Notes: generated by a model from the sequence alone, not told the origin. DNA of 16,189 bases from Promethearchaeota archaeon (GCA_019894875.1 JAGXNR010000059.1:1-16189), one strand, 5' to 3'. Shown: positions 1 through 6,801, counted from the stretch's first letter. Made by a program: numbers and translations.

Positions 1-76
1 AAATAGTGAGACTTACTTCATTGGTAGTCAAAACCTTCAACATAACATTCCCAGATTCAATACTTCCAATATCCAT
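1..76 (-). CDS. 5' end of an unknown protein, cut by the window edge
   Basis: An open minus-strand frame starts at an ATG (74-76) and runs off the left edge without a stop. The first residues read MDIGSIESGNVMLKV, followed by LTTNEVSLTI. A purine-rich stretch (AAAGAGATGA) lies about ten bases upstream and could act as a ribosome binding site. The gene is divergent from the membrane protein starting at 241, and the AT-rich gap between them would hold both promoters. Only 25 residues are visible and I recognise no family. The reading rests on the open frame, the start context and the divergent layout. Confidence 0.45.
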   Translation of the reverse strand, partial: MDIGSIESGNVMLKVLTTNEVSLTI

Positions 77-175
77 TTTGATTTATCATCTCTTTATAAA
101 GATTTAATTAATAATAAGTTTAATATATTATTATATAATTCTTAGTTAAAATTTTTAATAGAAAATGGATAGATC

Positions 176-185
176 TTTATATAAA
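176..185 (+). promoter_or_regulatory. TATA-like box for the gene at 241
   Basis: TTTATATAAA fits an archaeal TATA box. A start about 25 bases downstream would give a short leader carrying AAGAGG (227-232), eight bases before the ATG at 241. This placement also argues against the 28-residue ORF that begins upstream of the box at 165. Confidence 0.4.
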
Positions 186-240
186 TTGATACCAACCAAT
201 AATATTTCGAATTATTATCTTATCTTAAGAGGATATAATA

Positions 241-882
241 ATGGAAAATGAAGAATTAGAAGAATTAAAGATGCTTTCTATAATAAAAATAAAAGTAGCC
301 AATAATCGATCTATTGACGCAGAGGCAACTCACATGATACTTTGGGATAGATCCGAAAAAAAAAGGAAACTTAAACTGATCTTGACATTGATCTTAAGCG
401 TAATTGCTGCGAGCTCTATAATTTTCACATCTACATCTGCTTTTTCTGTAGAATTTGGAATATTCATCTTTATCGCAGATATCTTCACTCTCTTGATCAT
501 GGTTTTAATAGCTTGGGAAGTTTTACTGTTGTTTACAGGAAAATCTATTGATCATGGGCATGTGGTTATTGAAGCATATCAACTACGTGAACAATGTATG
601 AGTTTTCTACAATATAGATTGGATAACTTGGATAAACAAGGTTACATTGATGAGCTTAAATCTCTTGAAATCAAAGACACAACCCTTAAGGAAAAAAGTG
701 CTAAATATACAAAACGTCTTTCAAATAAGATATTAAGCGCGATTAAAGAGAAAATTGCAGATTTAGAAAAGCATGGGACAAAAAGATATTTCATAACAGA
801 AGAAGAAGTAGATTCTGCCACTAAAAAGCTCGAAAAATATACAGCACTCCGAACTTGTGAAGTGTGGATCAAGTTTAAATAA
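241..882 (+). CDS. Two-helix membrane protein with helical cytoplasmic tail, possibly SLATT-like
   Basis: This 213-residue protein starts at ATG 241 behind an AAGAGG site. A charged N-terminal helix (about 1-43, ending in the basic run SEKKRKLK) is followed by two hydrophobic segments, about 44-64 and 72-98, joined by a very short turn. The remaining 110 residues are charged and helical, with Lys/Glu-rich stretches around 135-180. A helical hairpin in the membrane with both ends inside fits the order. N-terminal helix, two adjacent membrane helices and a long soluble helix is the plan of SLATT proteins, which are thought to form pores in nucleotide-signalled defence systems. The segment after helix 2 (HVVIEAYQLREQ) is also reminiscent of them. 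No nucleotidyltransferase, SLOG or reverse-transcriptase partner is nearby, so the family call is a hypothesis; an unrelated two-helix protein is equally possible. The gene itself is secure. Confidence 0.8.
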   Translation: MENEELEELKMLSIIKIKVANNRSIDAEATHMILWDRSEKKRKLKLILTLILSVIAASSIIFTSTSAFSVEFGIFIFIADIFTLLIMVLIAWEVLLLFTGKSIDHGHVVIEAYQLREQCMSFLQYRLDNLDKQGYIDELKSLEIKDTTLKEKSAKYTKRLSNKILSAIKEKIADLEKHGTKRYFITEEEVDSATKKLEKYTALRTCEVWIKFK

Positions 883-945
883 ATGATGGTATCTGAGAAT
901 TAAAAAATTCTAAACGATTTTTAAAAATACTCCCGGGTTATTCTA

Positions 946-1074
946 ATGGAAAGATGTAATACTTGTGGAATGCTTCGTGCTTCAAAGGATCTAGTTCTAC
1001 TAGAAAACGGAAATTTCATTTGCTTCTCATGTTGGAATAAAGAACTTAAGAAAAAGGAAAACTCTCAAGAATAA
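946..1074 (+). CDS. 42-residue zinc-ribbon protein
   Basis: This small ORF begins at ATG 946 and ends at TAA 1072-1074. It has two Cys knuckles, C4-x2-C7-G and C26-x2-C29, separated by 18 residues, then a Lys/Glu-rich tail ending KKKENSQE. The first knuckle (RCNTCGM) followed by a short loop and a second CxxC is the standard layout of a minimal zinc ribbon binding one Zn. It lies 63 bases downstream of the two-helix membrane protein on the same strand and may share its transcript. No clear Shine-Dalgarno site is present. Function is unknown; such ribbons often mediate nucleic-acid or protein contacts. It resembles the two other small Cys proteins of this window in plan, but its knuckle spacing is much shorter. 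Confidence 0.65.
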   Translation: MERCNTCGMLRASKDLVLLENGNFICFSCWNKELKKKENSQE

Positions 1075-1101
1075 TCCAGAATTAATTAATAACCTCTGAA
1101 C

Positions 1102-1314
1102 CTAATAACTTATAAGAAAAGTATATTTTGAAAGGTCAAATTTCTTTATTTTAATGTCCTCTTCTGAATCCTCTGGAGGAATAAGGGGCATCTTTATCAC
1201 AATCTTTTGGCTTTCTAAATAAATATTATTATAAAAAATATTTCTGCATTTATCCCAATCAATAAACTTTTGTATAGATATCTGATTTTTACTTACTTCA
1301 GAGATAACTGACAT
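1102..1314 (-). CDS. Hypothetical 70-residue protein
   Basis: The ORF begins with ATG (MSVISEVSKNQISIQKF) and encodes a small soluble protein rich in Lys, Ile and acidic residues, with one Cys and no membrane segment or signal peptide. An acidic patch around PPEDSEEDIK separates two probable beta-rich parts. There is no Shine-Dalgarno site; an AT-rich TTAAATATTA stretch about 20 bases upstream could be a promoter for a nearly leaderless transcript. It is convergent with the zinc-ribbon gene ending at 1074. I recognise no family. Composition resembles the other proteins here, which supports a real gene, but the short length leaves doubt. Confidence 0.45.
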   Translation of the reverse strand: MSVISEVSKNQISIQKFIDWDKCRNIFYNNIYLESQKIVIKMPLIPPEDSEEDIKIKKFDLSKYTFLISY

Positions 1315-1369
1315 ATTTTTAATATAATATTTAATTTAATTTTTCTTTACGTGGATCTAAATGAAACCC

Positions 1370-1516
1370 TTAATTATTATTGCTATTTGAACACCTAAAA
1401 TTACTTTGAATTTCCCAATAGAGAATTGCTATATAATGTCGGTGAGTGATTATATCACCAATATTAATATCAAAAGAGATATTTAAATCTTTCTCAAGTA
1501 GTATATGAATAATCAA
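1370..1516 (-). CDS. Possible small protein (48 residues), start disturbed by a frameshift
   Basis: A minus-strand frame runs from TTG (1514-1516) to TAA (1370-1372), and its composition looks coding: LEKDLNISFDINIGDII is followed by THRHYIAILYWEIQSNF, then an Asn-rich end. The frame stays open upstream of the TTG as far as an in-frame TGA. An ATG at 1545-1547 lies in another frame. Removing one T from the five-T run (minus-strand sense) between them would join the two into a 59-residue protein starting MIFSKFWTHK. So this may be a TTG-started gene, a gene with a real frameshift, or one with a homopolymer sequencing error. Function unknown. Confidence 0.35.
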   Translation of the reverse strand: MIIHILLEKDLNISFDINIGDIITHRHYIAILYWEIQSNFRCSNSNNN

Positions 1517-1557
1517 TTTGTGTGTCCAAAAACTTAGAAAATATCATACTTTTTATT

Positions 1558-1592
1558 AAAATGAAGTATTAATTAATAAAACGAAGTATTAA
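1558..1592. repeat. Direct repeat pair, 15 bp, 20-bp period
   Basis: AAAATGAAGTATTAA (1558-1572) recurs as AAAACGAAGTATTAA (1578-1592), one mismatch apart and with start points exactly 20 bp apart, close to two helical turns. The pair sits in the gap between the possible minus-strand small gene (ATG at 1547) and the plus-strand gene at 1706. This suits binding of a dimeric regulator on one face of the DNA. Confidence 0.4.
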
Positions 1593-1659
1593 GTATTTCA
1601 AGCTTCAATTTGAAATATGAAAATATATGTTATAAAAGATATATACTAAAAGTACATTT

Positions 1660-1679
1660 GTTCTAATAACTTAGAGAAC
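1660..1679. promoter_or_regulatory. Short inverted repeat upstream of the 1706 gene
   Basis: GTTCT and AGAAC arms flank ten bases, 26 bases before the ATG at 1706. It could be an operator or a weak hairpin. The short arms in AT-rich DNA make chance occurrence likely. Confidence 0.2.
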
Positions 1680-1705
1680 ATAAATTATTGTTAGATACTC
1701 AAATA

Positions 1706-2182
1706 ATGCCAAACTCGAATGGAAAGGATATTGAATCTTTTATAAGATATGATATTATTAATAAAATTAAAAAGATAAAGGGGAAACATCCACCAATTGC
1801 AGAAATCGTTGAAAATAAACCTCGTGCACTGTCAGTAAAATCCGTTCATGATTTGAATAAAAAATTAAAGAATTTCTATCTTATTACATTAAAAAATTAT
1901 TCAAAACAGCCCAAACTAAGATATTTCTTAACTATTTCAATAGCCAACAACAGTTCTGATTTACTCGTACAATTAGCAAGAGATATTGTGCTTAAACATA
2001 ATTTAAAATTAATCCAGTATTCTTTCTATCCTAAAACATTGAGAATCCAATTGTTATGCATGAAAGAAATTCAAAAAACCGAAGATTATAATAATTCGGT
2101 TAAAATTCTAAAATCAATTCGTAAAGACTTTCGAGAAAAATTAGGTAGAATAAAGAATCTTATAGAAAATGAAGAATTTTAA
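1706..2182 (+). CDS. Hypothetical soluble protein, possible beta-alpha-beta-beta domain
   Basis: From ATG 1706 this is a 158-residue basic, Lys/Ile/Asn-rich protein; a TTG at 1688 would add six residues. Neither start has a clear Shine-Dalgarno site. The N-terminal half is helical and basic (RYDIINKIKKIKGKHPPIAEI). The middle shows a regular order: strand (LRYFLTISIA, about 73-82), amphipathic helix (SSDLLVQLARDIVLKH), strand (LKLIQYSFYP), strand (TLRIQLLCM), then a charged C-terminal helix. That order resembles half of a ferredoxin-like or ACT/RAM-like fold, so a small ligand-binding regulator is conceivable, but no signature proves it. It precedes pyruvate kinase by 111 bp on the same strand; the gap is AT-rich and the two may be separate units. 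I do not recognise the family. Confidence 0.6.
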   Translation: MPNSNGKDIESFIRYDIINKIKKIKGKHPPIAEIVENKPRALSVKSVHDLNKKLKNFYLITLKNYSKQPKLRYFLTISIANNSSDLLVQLARDIVLKHNLKLIQYSFYPKTLRIQLLCMKEIQKTEDYNNSVKILKSIRKDFREKLGRIKNLIENEEF

Positions 2183-2293
2183 AGGATAAACATAATAATA
2201 TTATTAAATATTATTAAATCCTATTACATCAAGTAAATTTTATTCAATTATTCAATAACCCGATTTCTTAGGATATAAAAAAGGAGTAAAAAA

Positions 2294-3754
2294 ATGTCTC
2301 TTAGAGAAAATACTGTGAAGATTGTTAGCACACTCGGTCCTGCTTCAAGTTCAAAGACGATGCTTAAGAAACTAATTGATGCAGGAGTTGATATTTTTCG
2401 TTTAAATTTCAGTCATGGAACTCATGCCGAAAAAAGAGAACTTGTGAAAAAAATTAGAGCCGTAGATGATAATGTAGGAATACTAGCTGATATTCAAGGC
2501 CCTAAGATAAGAGTCGGAAAATTTAAGGAAAGCAAAGCATATAGCTTAAATATTGGTCAAGAAGTCAAAGTATATGAGAAAGAAATTGAAGGAGATCAAG
2601 AACAATTTTCAGTACCATTAGATGGCTTTCTAAAATCTATGAGAATAGGAGAGGTTTTTTTTGTAAATGATGGGATTATTAAAATTCAGGTAAAGAGTAA
2701 GACAGAAGATCATCTAATTGGAGAAGTCTTAGCAGGTGGAATGGTAAGTGATAGAAAAGGGGTAAATATACCCTCTGGAGAATTAAAGCAAAGAGTTCCC
2801 ACAGAAAAGGATATTAAAGATTTAGAATTAATTGCAGAATTAAATTCAGAATTTGTCGCTATTTCATTTGTATCCGATGGGAGTGATGTTCTTCATGTGA
2901 AGAAAATACTTGAGAATTATGGTAATGATAATATTAAATTAATTTCTAAAATCGAAAGACCTATTGCTTTAGATAATTTTGATGCCATCCTAGAAGTAAG
3001 TGATGGAATTATGGTTGCACGTGGGGATTTAGGTGTTGAAATCGATCCAGATAAAGTACCCTTAATGCAGAAGGCTATGGTTTATAAGTGTAATAAGGAA
3101 GGTAAACCGGTAATAGTTGCAACTCAGATGCTTGAGTCTATGATAAATGCTCCTATTCCGACTCGTGCTGAAGCTAATGATGTATTTAACGCAGTGTTTG
3201 ACGGGACTGATGCAGTCATGCTTTCTGGTGAAACTGCTGTAGGAAAGTACCCTGTTAATGCTGTGAAATCAATGAATCAAATTGCGAAAACTGCAACTGA
3301 GAATATGCCTCGACGCAAACCAGATCAATACGATTCTGATAGACTAACCCACACACAAACCCTAGGTCATGCTATTTATGCCTTAGCAGCAGAAATGCAA
3401 GATTTAAATTTTAGAGGGAAAATCCTCGTAATTACTCGGGGAGGTTATGGAGTGAGAATGATTGCGAAATATCGTCCTCCTTTACCAATTATAGCAATAA
3501 CACCTTCTAAGAGGACTGCGAGAGAATTAAATCTTGTTTGGGGAGTACAGCCAATGTATATTGAAAATATTGATTTCTTCAATATAGATGCGGAGGAGAT
3601 AATAGAACAATCTGTAAAAAAAGCAGTTGAAATAAAATTACTAGATGAAAATGAACACGTAATTATCTTATTAGTGTCAAGAAAATTTGAAAGAAGGGGA
3701 AACCTTGTAGGTTTTTACTACGTAGGTGAAATTCTCGAACCAGAATCCCCGTAA
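2294..3754 (+). CDS. pyk: Pyruvate kinase
   Basis: It transfers phosphate from phosphoenolpyruvate to ADP, giving pyruvate and ATP, the last glycolytic step, in the cytoplasm. At 486 residues it has normal length. The start is set by AAGGAG (2281-2286), seven bases before the ATG. The barrel begins with KIVSTLGPAS (9-18) and the active-site segment RLNFSHG (R36, N38, S40); ADIQGPKIR carries D66. The B domain spans about 70-165. The family signature LISKIERPIAL holds catalytic K219 and metal ligand E221, followed by ARGDLG (D245) and ATQMLES (T277). The C-terminal domain (about 350-486) includes TRGGYGVRMIAKYRPPLPI. Within KEIEGDQEQFSV, one Glu (about E97) aligns by eye with the Glu linked to K+ dependence in other pyruvate kinases, so this enzyme is probably K+ dependent. 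There is no extra C-terminal phosphotransfer domain. A stem-loop follows the stop. Confidence 0.97.
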   Translation: MSLRENTVKIVSTLGPASSSKTMLKKLIDAGVDIFRLNFSHGTHAEKRELVKKIRAVDDNVGILADIQGPKIRVGKFKESKAYSLNIGQEVKVYEKEIEGDQEQFSVPLDGFLKSMRIGEVFFVNDGIIKIQVKSKTEDHLIGEVLAGGMVSDRKGVNIPSGELKQRVPTEKDIKDLELIAELNSEFVAISFVSDGSDVLHVKKILENYGNDNIKLISKIERPIALDNFDAILEVSDGIMVARGDLGVEIDPDKVPLMQKAMVYKCNKEGKPVIVATQMLESMINAPIPTRAEANDVFNAVFDGTDAVMLSGETAVGKYPVNAVKSMNQIAKTATENMPRRKPDQYDSDRLTHTQTLGHAIYALAAEMQDLNFRGKILVITRGGYGVRMIAKYRPPLPIIAITPSKRTARELNLVWGVQPMYIENIDFFNIDAEEIIEQSVKKAVEIKLLDENEHVIILLVSRKFERRGNLVGFYYVGEILEPESP

Positions 3755-3787
3755 AAGAAATGGGTTAAGAGATGTTAAGTTTTTGAT

Positions 3788-3816
3788 GATTACCCAACTA
3801 ATAAGAGTTGGTAATC
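3788..3816 (+). terminator. Stem-loop 3' of pyruvate kinase
   Basis: GATTACCCAACT (3788-3799) pairs with AGTTGGTAATC (3806-3816) around a six-base loop, giving eleven pairs with a single bulged C. It starts 33 bases after the pyk stop. No T-run follows directly, so it is not a classical intrinsic terminator. It could mark a transcript 3' end, protect the mRNA, or serve as a regulator site. Confidence 0.4.
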
Positions 3817-3928
3817 TCCCCTAAATTATATATAAATGGGATTATTTATTAATATATTAAGGATCTTTATCTAAAAAGCAGGAATATCTTAACTCAATAT
3901 AATAAAAATTCGGCATGAGGAAAAAAAA

Positions 3929-4339
3929 ATGAGTGAAGAATGGAAACATGCATCCTGGGTATCCCTAATAGGGCAATGGGCTTGGATAATTGGAATTATA
4001 AGTGGTGTTATTAATGTATTAATAGGTTTTATAACTATCCCTTTTGTAATAATTGGTTGGGGAAATCCTATTTGGATGATCATAAGTGGGATTATAGAAA
4101 TTCTGATATCCTTTTTTATTATCTTGCCAAAATTTTCGCTGAAATGTGCTAAAAAAGATTGGGATTCTCTACTTAATTGGGTATTGCCTATTGGAAATAT
4201 TAGGTTCCCATGGATGTTACTTTGGGGTTTTTTTGTAGGAATATTTGGATATGGATGGGGTGGTCTTGCAGTTATAATCCCCTCACTAGTTCTGCTATTT
4301 GCAGGTCCTAAACCATATGAATGGAAAACTATACAATAA
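3929..4339 (+). CDS. Small four-helix integral membrane protein
   Basis: This 136-residue protein begins at an ATG with GAGG (3917-3920) eight bases upstream. Four hydrophobic segments are visible: about 13-38 (QWAWIIGIISGVINVLIGF), 39-52 (short, ending at a GWGNP turn), 53-71 (IWMIISGIIEILISFFII) and 95-127 (the PWMLLWGFFVGIFGYGWGG region and what follows). Between the third and fourth lies a soluble loop with Lys and Trp. The ends are polar: MSEEWKHAS and KPYEWKTIQ. Gly and Trp are unusually frequent in and near the helices. There is no catalytic motif, signal-peptide cleavage site or transporter signature, so I give no function. It sits alone between the pyk stem-loop and a Trp-rich hypothetical gene, with a TATATAAA box near 3828. 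The gene call is firm. Confidence 0.75.
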   Translation: MSEEWKHASWVSLIGQWAWIIGIISGVINVLIGFITIPFVIIGWGNPIWMIISGIIEILISFFIILPKFSLKCAKKDWDSLLNWVLPIGNIRFPWMLLWGFFVGIFGYGWGGLAVIIPSLVLLFAGPKPYEWKTIQ

Positions 4340-4471
4340 TTAGAGTTCTAATTTTTTTTTTACTTCTTTTTATTTTGTTATTCAATAAATTTTGAGCCTT
4401 TTCTAGTATTTATAGAATCTTGATTTTTTAACTCATGAAATTTCTGTCAATTCTCTAGCTTTGGAAAGAAG

Positions 4472-4876
4472 ATGTATAATAATTATAAAATTTATGATAA
4501 GAAAGTTTACACTGGCATGAGGGTGGGGGGTTCTCACAATTGGAATTATAATAACGGGAAGTGGTTTGAAACTAAAAAAGCTCCAGATAAATGGAGTTTT
4601 TCGTTTGATAGTTTGAAAACACGAATAAATCCCGCCCCAAAGAATACAGGAGCGAGTAATAAAACCAAATTTCACTGGTATATTATCGCCGATCAAATAG
4701 CTACCAAAATTGATGAGAATTCTTACATGACTTCCATGAAAGGATTTAAGTTTAAAATTGGTCATAAGCGTCCATATTGGCGTGCTTTTAGCTATGATTA
4801 CCCGAATCAAATTACATATAAAGAACGAGTTATTCAAGCTTTAGAAGAAACACTAAAAGAACTCAAGAAAATGTAA
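4472..4876 (+). CDS. Hypothetical Trp- and Lys-rich soluble protein
   Basis: This 134-residue protein starts MYNNYKIYDKK with GGAAAG just upstream. It is hydrophilic and basic, with conserved-looking aromatic turns: GMRVGGSHNWNYNNGKW near residues 15-31, APDKWSFSF near 37-45, KFHWYIIADQIATKID near 66-81, and KIGHKRPYWRAFSY near 95-108. It ends in a helix (ERVIQALEETLKELKKM). A minus-strand frame of equal length covers much of the same stretch, but its product is an implausible Ile/Phe/Ser-rich string, so the plus strand is chosen. I vaguely recall similar orphan proteins with GGxHxW and HWYI motifs in prokaryotes but can name no function. There is no signal peptide or membrane segment. Confidence 0.7.
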   Translation: MYNNYKIYDKKVYTGMRVGGSHNWNYNNGKWFETKKAPDKWSFSFDSLKTRINPAPKNTGASNKTKFHWYIIADQIATKIDENSYMTSMKGFKFKIGHKRPYWRAFSYDYPNQITYKERVIQALEETLKELKKM

Positions 4877-4897
4877 ACAGAATATAATTACCAACAG

Positions 4898-5095
4898 TTA
4901 GTAATAAGAAAACTCATCATTTTCGATATGCGGCTGGTACTTAATCTTAAAACTATAGCAACGACAGCAAAAGAATTCGATATAATCATTTTCCCAGAGA
5001 TGTGTTAATTCTTCCTTTTCATTTGGACTAACATTTTTAATAAAACTTTCAAAATCCAGTAATTTTCCACATCTAAAGCATTGGCGTTTTCTCAA
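4898..5095 (-). CDS. Small zinc-ribbon protein with LWE motif (copy A)
   Basis: This 65-residue protein has Cys pairs C6-x2-C9-G and C43-x2-C46, with an extra Cys at 44. Between them are two Phe (F15, F18) and the triplet L33-W34-E35. The start is TTG (5093-5095); there is no ATG before the first Cys, and AAGGTAG (5103-5109 on the complementary strand) lies upstream, supporting TTG. The four Cys would bind one Zn. The protein at 15522-15746 aligns without any gap from the first to the last Cys, with the same LWE, Phe and Ile positions, so the two are paralogues. The C-terminal tail is short and tyrosine-ended (NDEFSYY). The role is unknown; nucleic-acid or protein binding is usual for such ribbons. 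It is convergent with the gene ending at 4876, 21 bp away. Confidence 0.75.
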   Translation of the reverse strand: MRKRQCFRCGKLLDFESFIKNVSPNEKEELTHLWENDYIEFFCCRCYSFKIKYQPHIENDEFSYY

Positions 5096-5137
5096 ATATA
5101 TTCTACCTTAAATTGAAATTAAAAAAAAAGATTTTTA

Positions 5138-5653
5138 TTAGAATTTCTCGTAATGAACTATTTTATCTAATGGTTTACGTTCTGTTATGTCATCTTTAGG
5201 TTTTACAGGATAGCCTAATGGGGTTATTCCCATAACTTTGTAATCTTCAGGAATACCTAATGCTGATTTAACTTTATCTTCATTGAACCATCCAATCCAG
5301 CATGTGCCTAACCCTTCAGCTGTAGCTGCTAATATCAAATGTTCAAAACATATTCCAACATCTACCCCGTAATATTTTTGACCATTTGAATTCATTCCTG
5401 AGCCTTTCTCTGTAATCAACCCAACGATAAACATAGGAGCTTGAGCAAATTTTTGACCCTGTCCTACTGCTTCCCAAACGGCCTTTACATTTTCTGGTTC
5501 TTTGACTACAATGTAATGAACACCTTGCATATTAGCCCAGGTTGGTGCTAAGCGTGCTGCGTTCAAAATCCGTTTAACTTTTTCTTCCTCAGGTATATCA
5601 GACTTAAATACCCTATAACTTCTTCTGTTTTTAACTACTTCATAAAATTCCAT
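5138..5653 (-). CDS. Nitroreductase-family flavoprotein 1
   Basis: Members of this family bind FMN as dimers and move electrons from NAD(P)H to nitro compounds, quinones or other acceptors. The 171-residue protein is of the short archaeal/bacterial type. It shows the N-terminal FMN-phosphate motif NRRSYRVF (near 9-16), AARLAPTWANMQ (near 32-43) and GLGTCWIG (near 114-121), plus the closing PLGYPVKPKDD region. The start is taken at ATG 5653; a TTG two codons upstream is also possible and neither has a strong ribosome site. It is divergent from the PLP dehydratase gene, with about 180 bp between. A second nitroreductase lies at 7138-7641; the two share only motifs, so they are old paralogues and likely differ in substrate. 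The true acceptor cannot be read from the sequence. Confidence 0.9.
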   Translation of the reverse strand: MEFYEVVKNRRSYRVFKSDIPEEEKVKRILNAARLAPTWANMQGVHYIVVKEPENVKAVWEAVGQGQKFAQAPMFIVGLITEKGSGMNSNGQKYYGVDVGICFEHLILAATAEGLGTCWIGWFNEDKVKSALGIPEDYKVMGITPLGYPVKPKDDITERKPLDKIVHYEKF

Positions 5654-5835
5654 TTTCAAAACTCTTAGATTTATGTTAACAATTTTATAAAATTAATCAT
5701 TGAGAAATTTTTAACTTTTTCATTGGATAGAACAGTAATTATTCTCTCTATTTCAATACATTAATTTTTTTATATTATTTGGTATGTAAGGAACTTCTAT
5801 CAATAGATTTTTCTTTCTTGAATAAATCTAATATT

Positions 5836-6801
5836 ATGATGACAAGTTTAAATATTGAAATGATTAAGGATGCTCACCAGAGAATTCGTGAATATATAAG
5901 GAAAACACCCCTTTTTCATTCTGAAGTGTTCAGCGAATTATGTAATGGTAATGTCTATTTAAAACTTGAGAACCATCAGGTCACAAACTCATTTAAAATT
6001 CGTGGAGCTCTTAATCGAATGTCTTTATTGAGTGCCGAGGAAAAGACTCGTGGGGTTATAACCGCGTCCTCCGGTAATCATGCGCAAGGTGTCGCTTTAG
6101 CAGCAAAACATCTAAATATCTCTGCTAAAATCGTTATCCCTATGAATATATCCAAAATAAAATTAAATAAAATCAAGCAATATGATGTTACCATTATACA
6201 AGAAGGAAAATTTGATGAAATTGAGGCAAAAGCAAAAAATCTGTCTAAGAGAGAGCATATGCCATATATTAGCCCGTATAATGATCTTGAGGTTATTGCA
6301 GGTCAAGGAACCGTTGGACTTGAAATATTTGAAGAAATTGACCATGTGGATTCAATTATAGTCCCAGTTGGGGGTGGTGGCTTAATTTCTGGTATTGCCA
6401 TAGTAGCAAAAACCTTAGATCCGAATATCGAGGTAATAGGTGTCCAAACTAAGGGAGCATCTACTATGTATGAATCATGGAAAGCGGGGAAAGTAGTCCA
6501 ATTTGAAGAATTTCCCACTATTGCTGAAGGTCTATCAGGTGGTCTTGATCCTGACACCATAACATTAGATATAATTAATAAATATGTAGATAAGATTGTG
6601 TTAGTACAGGAATCGAGCGTTGAAAAAGCAATCAAGATTCTTTGGAAAAAAGAAGGTCAAATCGTCGAGGGAGCAAGTGCTACGGTTGTTGCTTATCTTC
6701 TTGAAGAAGACGAAAAATTCGCAAGAAAGAATGTAGTAGCTGTGATAAGTGGGGGTAACTTAGAAAATTCCTTATTAGATAGGATATTAAGAGAAATCTA
6801 A
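5836..6801 (+). CDS. Threonine/serine dehydratase-type PLP enzyme
   Basis: A fold-type II PLP enzyme that most likely deaminates threonine to 2-oxobutyrate or serine to pyruvate. From ATG 5836 it has 321 residues; alternatives are ATG 5839, ATG 5860 or TTG 5779, none with a clear ribosome site. The PLP lysine is in NSFKIRGA (K54), the substrate loop is ASSGNHAQG (near 77-85), the phosphate-cup loop is GGGGL (179-183), and the pyridine-N contact is in ISGGN (near 304-308). There is no C-terminal ACT regulatory domain, so it matches catabolic, not isoleucine-inhibited, dehydratases. The segment AEGLSGGLDPDTIT recalls a subgroup annotated as threonine or hydroxy-amino-acid dehydratases, so hydroxyaspartate or similar substrates are possible. 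It is divergent from nitroreductase 1 and its stop overlaps the end of a minus-strand small ORF. Confidence 0.9.
   Translation: MMTSLNIEMIKDAHQRIREYIRKTPLFHSEVFSELCNGNVYLKLENHQVTNSFKIRGALNRMSLLSAEEKTRGVITASSGNHAQGVALAAKHLNISAKIVIPMNISKIKLNKIKQYDVTIIQEGKFDEIEAKAKNLSKREHMPYISPYNDLEVIAGQGTVGLEIFEEIDHVDSIIVPVGGGGLISGIAIVAKTLDPNIEVIGVQTKGASTMYESWKAGKVVQFEEFPTIAEGLSGGLDPDTITLDIINKYVDKIVLVQESSVEKAIKILWKKEGQIVEGASATVVAYLLEEDEKFARKNVVAVISGGNLENSLLDRILREI

Noticed and set aside
165..251. 28-residue ORF overlapping the start of the membrane protein
   Set aside because: Its ATG lies upstream of the likely TATA box (176-185), so it would not be on the transcript; no ribosome site.
1441..1459. Short hairpin GGTGA/TCACC as regulatory element
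   Set aside because: It lies within the probable small minus-strand coding frame and has only five pairs.
4433..4837. 134-residue minus-strand ORF
   Set aside because: It overlaps the plus-strand Trp-rich gene almost completely, and its product is a low-complexity Ile/Phe/Ser string without fold logic.
5779..5835. TTG-started extension of the PLP dehydratase
   Set aside because: It adds 19 residues with no family counterpart; the ATG at 5836 fits the usual N-terminus better.
6303..6635. 110-residue minus-strand ORF inside the PLP dehydratase
   Set aside because: Antisense shadow of a gene with clear catalytic motifs.
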